The translations under genes and the position numbers were made by a program. From an uncultured Alistipes sp. (GTDB taxonomy: Bacteria > Bacteroidota > Bacteroidia > Bacteroidales > Rikenellaceae): 64,000 nt of DNA. Every line of letters starts with the position of its first letter. The stretch's first letter is position 1. The notes beneath the pieces are model-generated. The model was not told the DNA's origin and made no database searches. It saw only the letters and a list, made by a program, of their open reading frames with translations. Location: contig NZ_CASFQD010000059.1 of the NCBI RefSeq assembly GCF_949296715.1, positions 1-64,000 of the forward strand, read 5' to 3'. Shown piece after piece: positions 59,964 through 64,000 of the stretch.

Positions 59964-60557
59964 ATGGAATCCTTGGACAGAGCGCCGGAGGAGGGTCGGA
60001 CCTTTCACATCCGGAACATGGTGTGCGACCGTTGCATACTGGTCGTGCGCGACCTCTTCACGCGGCTGGGGCTGGAGCCCGAGTGCGTCGAACTGGGGTA
60101 CGTGCGAACCGCCGTGCGTCCCGATGCCGCGACGCTGGAGCGGCTGGACGAGGCGCTGCGGGCCGTGGGCTTCGAGCGGCTGGACGATGGCCGCCGCCAG
60201 CTGGCCGAGCGGATCCGTACCGAGATCATCCGTCTGGTACACCGAGACGACGTGCCGCTGCGCGTCAACCTCTCGGAATATCTCTCCGAGACGCTGCACC
60301 ACGAATACAGCGTGTTGAGCAAGCTCTTTTCCGAGGAGACCGGCACGACCGTCGAACGCTGCTACATCGCGCAGCGCATCGAGCGGGTCAAGGAGCTGCT
60401 CTCCTACGGCGAGCTTTCGCTCAGCGAGATTGCCGACCGCATGAACTACTCCAGCGTCGCCCACCTGAGCGCCCAGTTCAAGCAGGTTACAGGCCTGACG
60501 CCGAGCCGTTACCGGCAGCTGGCGCAGCCTCCGCGCCGACCGCTCGACAAACTCTGA
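59964..60557 (+). CDS. AraC-family regulator with an N-terminal HMA-like CxxC domain
   Basis: A 197-residue regulator. Residues about 12-80 read FHIRNMVCDRCILVVRDLFTRLGLEPECVELGYVRTAV. This has the length, the MxCxxC metal loop (Cys21, Cys24) and the beta-alpha-beta spacing of a heavy-metal-associated domain. A linker helix follows, then two AraC helix-turn-helix units (about 105-190; RIERVKELLSYGELSLSEIADRMNYSSVAHLSAQFKQVTGLTPSRYR). It precedes the copper ATPase gene by 196 bases on the same strand. I infer that it senses Cu(I) or a related ion and activates copA; this is not proven by sequence. Confidence 0.82.
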   Translation: MESLDRAPEEGRTFHIRNMVCDRCILVVRDLFTRLGLEPECVELGYVRTAVRPDAATLERLDEALRAVGFERLDDGRRQLAERIRTEIIRLVHRDDVPLRVNLSEYLSETLHHEYSVLSKLFSEETGTTVERCYIAQRIERVKELLSYGELSLSEIADRMNYSSVAHLSAQFKQVTGLTPSRYRQLAQPPRRPLDKL

Positions 60558-60660
60558 CCCCCCCCCTCGGGCCAGCCGCTGCTCCTTTGTCGTCTCTGTC
60601 CGCCGTCTTTACCCCCCCCCGTTTCTGCCCGTCGTCTCTGCCCGCTGTTTCTGCCCGTCA
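60558..60660 (+). repeat. C-tracts and CTGCCCGT repeats after the AraC gene
   Basis: An 8-C run begins two bases after the TGA region (60558-60565) and a 9-C run is at 60612-60620. Between and after them CTGCCCGTCGTCT-like units recur three times. There is no coding potential. Confidence 0.6.
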
Positions 60661-60663
60661 CCG

Positions 60664-60698
60664 TGTAAATCTGTAAATCCCGCCCACGATTCTGTAAC
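60664..60698 (+). promoter_or_regulatory. direct repeats upstream of copA, candidate activator site
   Basis: TGTAAATC occurs twice back to back (60664-60671, 60672-60679) and a related TGTAAC starts at 60693, 21 bases (two helical turns) after the second. The last copy reaches the expected -33 position of the copA promoter. AraC-type activators commonly bind such direct repeats next to RNA polymerase. Confidence 0.5.
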
Positions 60699-60719
60699 GT
60701 CGGGACGGGGCGTCGTCCG

Positions 60720-60727
60720 TATCTTTG
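60720..60727 (+). promoter_or_regulatory. copA -7 box
   Basis: TATCTTTG, 26 bases before the copA ATG. No TTTG is found 20 bases upstream, which fits a promoter that needs an activator. Confidence 0.62.
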
Positions 60728-60753
60728 CACAAACTAGTGACGAAACGAAGATC

Positions 60754-63252
60754 ATGGAACGGAATGAGACACAAACGGGCCTGTTCCCGGTGACGGGCAT
60801 GCACTGCGCCGCCTGTGTGGCGCGTGTCGAGAAGGCCTTGCGGTATTGTGAGGGGGTGCGCGAAGTCGGGGTGAATCCCGCGACGGCCACGGCCCGCGTG
60901 GTTTACGATCCGCAGTGCTGTACGGCCGACGGTTTGCGGAGCGCCGTGCAGGCGGCGGGTTACGACCTGCTGACCGGCGGCGGGGACGAGGCCGCGGATG
61001 AAGCTGACCGCCGGGCCGCGGCCGATTACCGGCTGTTGCGGCGGCAGGCGCTGCTGGCCGTTGCGCTGGCGCTGCCCGTGGCCGTGCTTGGCATGTGGTT
61101 CCAGTCGGTGGGCTGGGTGCGCTGGGTGCTGTGGCTGCTCGCTTCGGTGACGCTGTTTGTCTGCGGGCGGAGCTTCTTTGTCTCGGCGTGGCGGCAGCTG
61201 CGCCACGGGGCAGCCAACATGGATACGCTCGTTGCCGTCAGCACGGGCGTGTCGTATCTCTTCAGCCTCTTCAACCTGCTCTTTCCCCGCGTGTGGGAGA
61301 GCCGCGGCATGGAGGCGCACCTCTATTTCGAGTCGGCAAGCGTCGTCATTGCCTTCGTGCTGCTGGGCCGGCTGCTCGAAGCCCGGGCCAAGGGCCGGAC
61401 GACGGAGGCGCTGCGCAAGCTGATGCGCCTGCAGCCGCAGGAGGTTTCGCTCGTGGAGCCCGACGGCACAATTCGCCGGGTCCGGATCGGCGAGGTGCGC
61501 CCGGGTGACCGGCTGCTGGTGCGTCCCGGCGAGCGGATTCCCGTCGACGGCGAGGTCTGCGAGGGCAGCTCCCCGGTCGACGAGAGCCTCTTCAGCGGGG
61601 AGCCGCTCCCCGTGCTCAAGCAGCCCGGGGCGGAGCTCTTCGCCGGGACGGTCAACCTGCGCGGGGCGCTGCACATGCGGGCGACCCGCGTGGGCGACGG
61701 GACGATGCTTGCCCACATCATCCGGCAGGTGCAGGAGGCGCAGGGTAGCAAGGCGCCCGTGCAGCGGCTCGTGGACCGCGTGGCTGCGGTCTTCGTCCCG
61801 GTGGTCATGACGCTGGCCGCGGTGGCATTTGTTGCGTGGTGGGCGGCCGATCCGGCCGACGGCTTCACACGCGGGGTGCTGGCACTGGTTACGGTGCTCG
61901 TCGTTGCGTGCCCCTGTGCGCTGGGGCTGGCAACCCCTACGGCCATCGTGGTGGGAATCGGCAAGGGGGCCGAGAACGGCATCCTGATCCGCAATGCCGA
62001 GAGTTTGGAGGCGGCGGCCCGCGTGGATGTCGTCGTGCTCGACAAGACCGGCACGCTCACGGAGGGGCGTCCCGAGGTGACCGACCTGATCTGGTGCGGG
62101 GACGGCGACCGCCGTGCGGCCTGCTTCAGCGCCCTGGAGCGCTGTTCGACCCATCCGCTGGCTGCGGCCGTGGCGGAGCGGCTCGGCGGACAGCCGCACC
62201 CGGAGGTGAGCGACTTTGCGGAGCGGCCCGGTGAGGGGGTCAGCGGCCGGATCGACGGCGAGACCTACCATGCCGGCAATGCGGCTCTGCTGGCGGCTGC
62301 GGGCGTGGCGGTCGATGCCAATGCCGCGGCTGCGGCCAACTGGCTCGCCGCGCAGGCGAAGAGCGTCGTCTACTTTGCCGACAGCCGGCGGGTGCTGGCC
62401 GTGGCGGGTGTTGCCGACCGGCTCAAGCGCGAGAGTCCGGCGGCGGTTCAGGCCCTCCGGGCACGCGGCATCGACGTCTGGATGGTGACGGGCGATGCGG
62501 AGGCTCCGGCGCGTGAAATAGCCCGGCAGGCGGGCATCGAGTCCTTCCGTGCGGGGGTGCTGCCGCAGGGCAAGCGGGATTTCGTGCGGCAGCTGCAGGC
62601 CGACGGACATCGCGTGGCGATGGTCGGCGATGGCATCAACGACAGCGCGGCCCTTGCGCAGGCCGACTTCAGCGTTGCCATGGGGCGGGGGAGCGACATC
62701 GCGATGGATGCGGCGATGGTGACGATCGTGGGCTCCGATCCGACGAAGATCGCCGAGGCGATCCGCCTTTCGCGGCTCACGCTGCGGACGATCCGTCAGA
62801 ATCTCGTCTGGGCCTTTCTCTACAACGTGATCGCCATTCCCGTGGCGGCCGGGGTCTTCGAGCCCCTGTTCGGTTTCGGACTGAACCCGATGCTGGCGGG
62901 TCTGGCCATGGCATTGAGCAGCCTCTGTGTCGTCGGGAACAGCCTGCGCCTGAAGCGGGCCGTGCTCACGGAGCGCCCGATGCGGCGGATGGCTGCGGAG
63001 CATCCTCATACTGAACATACTGAATCTGTTTCTGAAAACAATACAACCATGAAAAAGTATCGTGTGGAAGGCATGATGTGCGACCATTGCCGCGCTCATG
63101 TGGAAAAGGCCCTCAATGCGTTGGAGGGTGTATCGGCTCATGTGACGCTCGATCCGGCGGTTGCCGTCGTCGAGTTCTCCGGTCGGGAGTATTCGTTTGC
63201 CGAGCTGCAGGCGGCTGTCGCGGCGGCAGGGTATACGCTCCGCGAGATGTAA
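60754..63252 (+). CDS. copA: copper-exporting P1B-type ATPase with N- and C-terminal HMA domains
   Basis: ATP-driven Cu(I) exporter of 832 residues. In order: N-terminal HMA domain with GMHCAAC (C18, C21), about eight membrane segments, actuator loop SGEP, the transport motif CPC in VACPCALGLATPTA, the phosphorylated Asp in DKTGTLTEG, the HP motif CSTHPLAAAVAE, MVGDGINDSAALAQA, and the Cu(I)-type YN and MALSS residues in the last helices. It then continues through a short hydrophilic linker into a complete second HMA domain with GMMCDHC (C776, C779). A C-terminal HMA is unusual. The linker (63001-63048) is only about 35% GC. Confidence 0.94.
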   Translation: MERNETQTGLFPVTGMHCAACVARVEKALRYCEGVREVGVNPATATARVVYDPQCCTADGLRSAVQAAGYDLLTGGGDEAADEADRRAAADYRLLRRQALLAVALALPVAVLGMWFQSVGWVRWVLWLLASVTLFVCGRSFFVSAWRQLRHGAANMDTLVAVSTGVSYLFSLFNLLFPRVWESRGMEAHLYFESASVVIAFVLLGRLLEARAKGRTTEALRKLMRLQPQEVSLVEPDGTIRRVRIGEVRPGDRLLVRPGERIPVDGEVCEGSSPVDESLFSGEPLPVLKQPGAELFAGTVNLRGALHMRATRVGDGTMLAHIIRQVQEAQGSKAPVQRLVDRVAAVFVPVVMTLAAVAFVAWWAADPADGFTRGVLALVTVLVVACPCALGLATPTAIVVGIGKGAENGILIRNAESLEAAARVDVVVLDKTGTLTEGRPEVTDLIWCGDGDRRAACFSALERCSTHPLAAAVAERLGGQPHPEVSDFAERPGEGVSGRIDGETYHAGNAALLAAAGVAVDANAAAAANWLAAQAKSVVYFADSRRVLAVAGVADRLKRESPAAVQALRARGIDVWMVTGDAEAPAREIARQAGIESFRAGVLPQGKRDFVRQLQADGHRVAMVGDGINDSAALAQADFSVAMGRGSDIAMDAAMVTIVGSDPTKIAEAIRLSRLTLRTIRQNLVWAFLYNVIAIPVAAGVFEPLFGFGLNPMLAGLAMALSSLCVVGNSLRLKRAVLTERPMRRMAAEHPHTEHTESVSENNTTMKKYRVEGMMCDHCRAHVEKALNALEGVSAHVTLDPAVAVVEFSGREYSFAELQAAVAAAGYTLREM
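63049..63252 (+). CDS. copZ: possible separately started CopZ-like copper chaperone (inside copA, same frame)
   Basis: ATG at 63049 opens a 67-residue protein, MKKYRVEGMMCDHCRAHVEKALNALEGV and onward, which is the exact size and layout of a stand-alone CopZ/HMA chaperone. The bases before it are A-rich (AACAATACAACC), like real starts elsewhere in the window. Internal initiation would give both the fused pump and a free chaperone. Alternatively it is only the C-terminal domain of CopA. Confidence 0.45.
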   Translation: MKKYRVEGMMCDHCRAHVEKALNALEGVSAHVTLDPAVAVVEFSGREYSFAELQAAVAAAGYTLREM

Positions 63253-63594
63253 CGGCGGCGCCTGTCCGGCGGAGGAGCCCGCCCCGCCGGGGTGTTCCGT
63301 GCGTTTCTCCCCGGAACATCATGATGAAACCTCTCTGAAGGGGCTTTTCGGCGAAGTTCGGCGTAAAAGGTCCTCTTTGGGGTGTCTCTCCGGCGGAGGA
63401 GGCAACGGACGGAGCCGGACCGCATGCGTGCCCTCGGGCAGTCTGCGCGGCGGTCGGACGGACTGCGTGCCGGGAAGAGTCGGAACAGGTGCCGGGAAGA
63501 GTCGGACCGCGTGCCGGGCGGCGGATGGTGCGCGGAGGGTCGGAAAAGGCGGAGCCGACGGGGATTCGGACGGCGGAAGTGTCGGGAAAAGTCT
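63253..63594 (+). repeat. non-coding gap with a 22-bp tandem repeat
   Basis: GTGCCGGGAAGAGTCGGA-type units occur at 63467-63488 and 63489-63510, with a partial third at 63511. The remaining part holds short GGC- and CGG-rich sequence and no gene that I can support. This is another array behind a gene end. Confidence 0.6.
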
Positions 63595-63602
63595 TATCTT
63601 TG
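63595..63602 (+). promoter_or_regulatory. -7 box of the last gene
   Basis: TATCTTTG, 23 bases before the ATG at 63626. Confidence 0.55.
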
Positions 63603-63625
63603 TATTCCGAACACGCCGCATCCCC

Positions 63626-64000
63626 ATGACGAAACCCCTGCTGTGTCTGTTGCTGCTGCTGCCGTGCCTGGCGGCGGCCCAGTCCTTCGACGACGGGTAT
63701 TATCCCTTCGCCGTGCGGGAGGAGCCGCAGCCGATGATCGAGACCGACACGACGCTCTTCTACCGCGCCGTGCAGGCCGCGGAGGATGCCTATGGCCGGA
63801 TCACCGATTTCAACCTCCCGCAGGTGAGCCTGCGGCGCCGCGGGCAGGAGTTCCGCGACGAGCGCATCGAACTCGACGGCATCGTCGTCTCGTGGCGCCA
63901 TACGGCGGCCCTGCGGCTGCTGGGTGCTGCGGAGGAGCACACGGCGGGCATTGCGGCGGAGAGCGATGCGCCGGGAGCGGCGGGCGGGGTGCGCCGCTTT
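63626..64000 (+). CDS. start of an exported protein, truncated by the window edge
   Basis: 125 codons are visible. A signal peptide (MTKPLLCLLLLLPCLAAAQ) is followed by SFDDGYYPFAVREEPQPMIETDTTLFYRAVQAAEDAYGRITDFNLPQVSLRRRGQEFRDERIELDGIVVSWRH. The stretch VSLRRRGQEFRDERIELDGIVV vaguely recalls the plug of TonB-dependent outer-membrane proteins, but this is a weak guess. The gene has its own promoter. The family cannot be settled without the rest. Confidence 0.6.
   Translation, partial: MTKPLLCLLLLLPCLAAAQSFDDGYYPFAVREEPQPMIETDTTLFYRAVQAAEDAYGRITDFNLPQVSLRRRGQEFRDERIELDGIVVSWRHTAALRLLGAAEEHTAGIAAESDAPGAAGGVRRF

Overview
The window comes from a GC-rich Bacteroidota chromosome, most like Alistipes or a close relative. 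The evidence is the Bacteroidota-type -7 promoter box (TATCTTTG and variants) in front of about 20 genes, many short Bacteroidota lipoproteins and DUF families, the ftsK-lolA pair, a BACON-containing clostripain-like peptidase, and very GC-rich coding DNA. The genus is inferred; no rRNA is present to confirm it. I saw no tRNA, rRNA, CRISPR array, insertion sequence or prophage.

Layout. 1-10.3 kb: housekeeping genes on the + strand: the tail of a gene ending in a clamp-binding-like motif, aroK, murI, ftsK, a LolA-like chaperone, a TapB/DUF3108-like exported protein, gyrA and a TPR protein. 10.5-23.6 kb: a pectin and galacturonate locus. Two minus-strand genes (kdgK paralogue, DUF4861 lipoprotein) diverge from uxaC-kdgK-eda-exuT-uxaB-uxaA-pectinesterase-GH43. 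Together these encode the isomerase pathway from galacturonate to pyruvate plus glyceraldehyde-3-phosphate, with two exported pectin/arabinan-type enzymes. An inverted repeat with ExuR/UxuR-like half-sites lies on the divergent promoter. 23.7-33.1 kb: a MATE exporter, an RluB-type pseudouridine synthase with a long basic N-terminal extension, then minus-strand ligA, dapA, a DUF4919-like protein and a C11 peptidase. 32.8-39.3 kb: a small acidic protein, an LRR lipoprotein, a 46-bp tandem array, purA and an etfB-etfA-acyl-CoA dehydrogenase operon. 39.5-48.4 kb: a glutaminase and glutamate/GABA antiporter pair, a thioredoxin-like lipoprotein, reverse rubrerythrin, a lipoprotein behind a poly-G promoter, a YtxH/membrane-protein pair, a SLOG protein, an acyl-ACP thioesterase with a tandem array grown from its 3' end, and a glycosyltransferase. 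48.8-57.3 kb: membrane pyrophosphatase, a six-hairpin glycosidase lipoprotein, a HAD phosphatase, an AI-2E-type transporter and a biotin carboxyltransferase. 57.4-64 kb: a BASS transporter and NhaC antiporter (minus), then a copper module (AraC regulator with an HMA-like N-terminus, CopA fused to a CopZ-like C-terminus) and a truncated exported protein at the edge.

Most striking points: (1) the copper module, in which the regulator, the pump and a possible internally started chaperone all carry a CxxC heavy-metal motif; (2) a promoter with a 9-G tract in its spacer, a candidate for phase variation; (3) tandem repeat arrays, each with its own sequence, sitting just after gene stops at many loci, including an array of terminator-like 46-bp units; (4) several genes whose ATG lies 4-5 nt after the -7 box, which predicts leaderless mRNAs; (5) the ExuR-like operator. 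All functional calls come from reading motifs; no database search was run.
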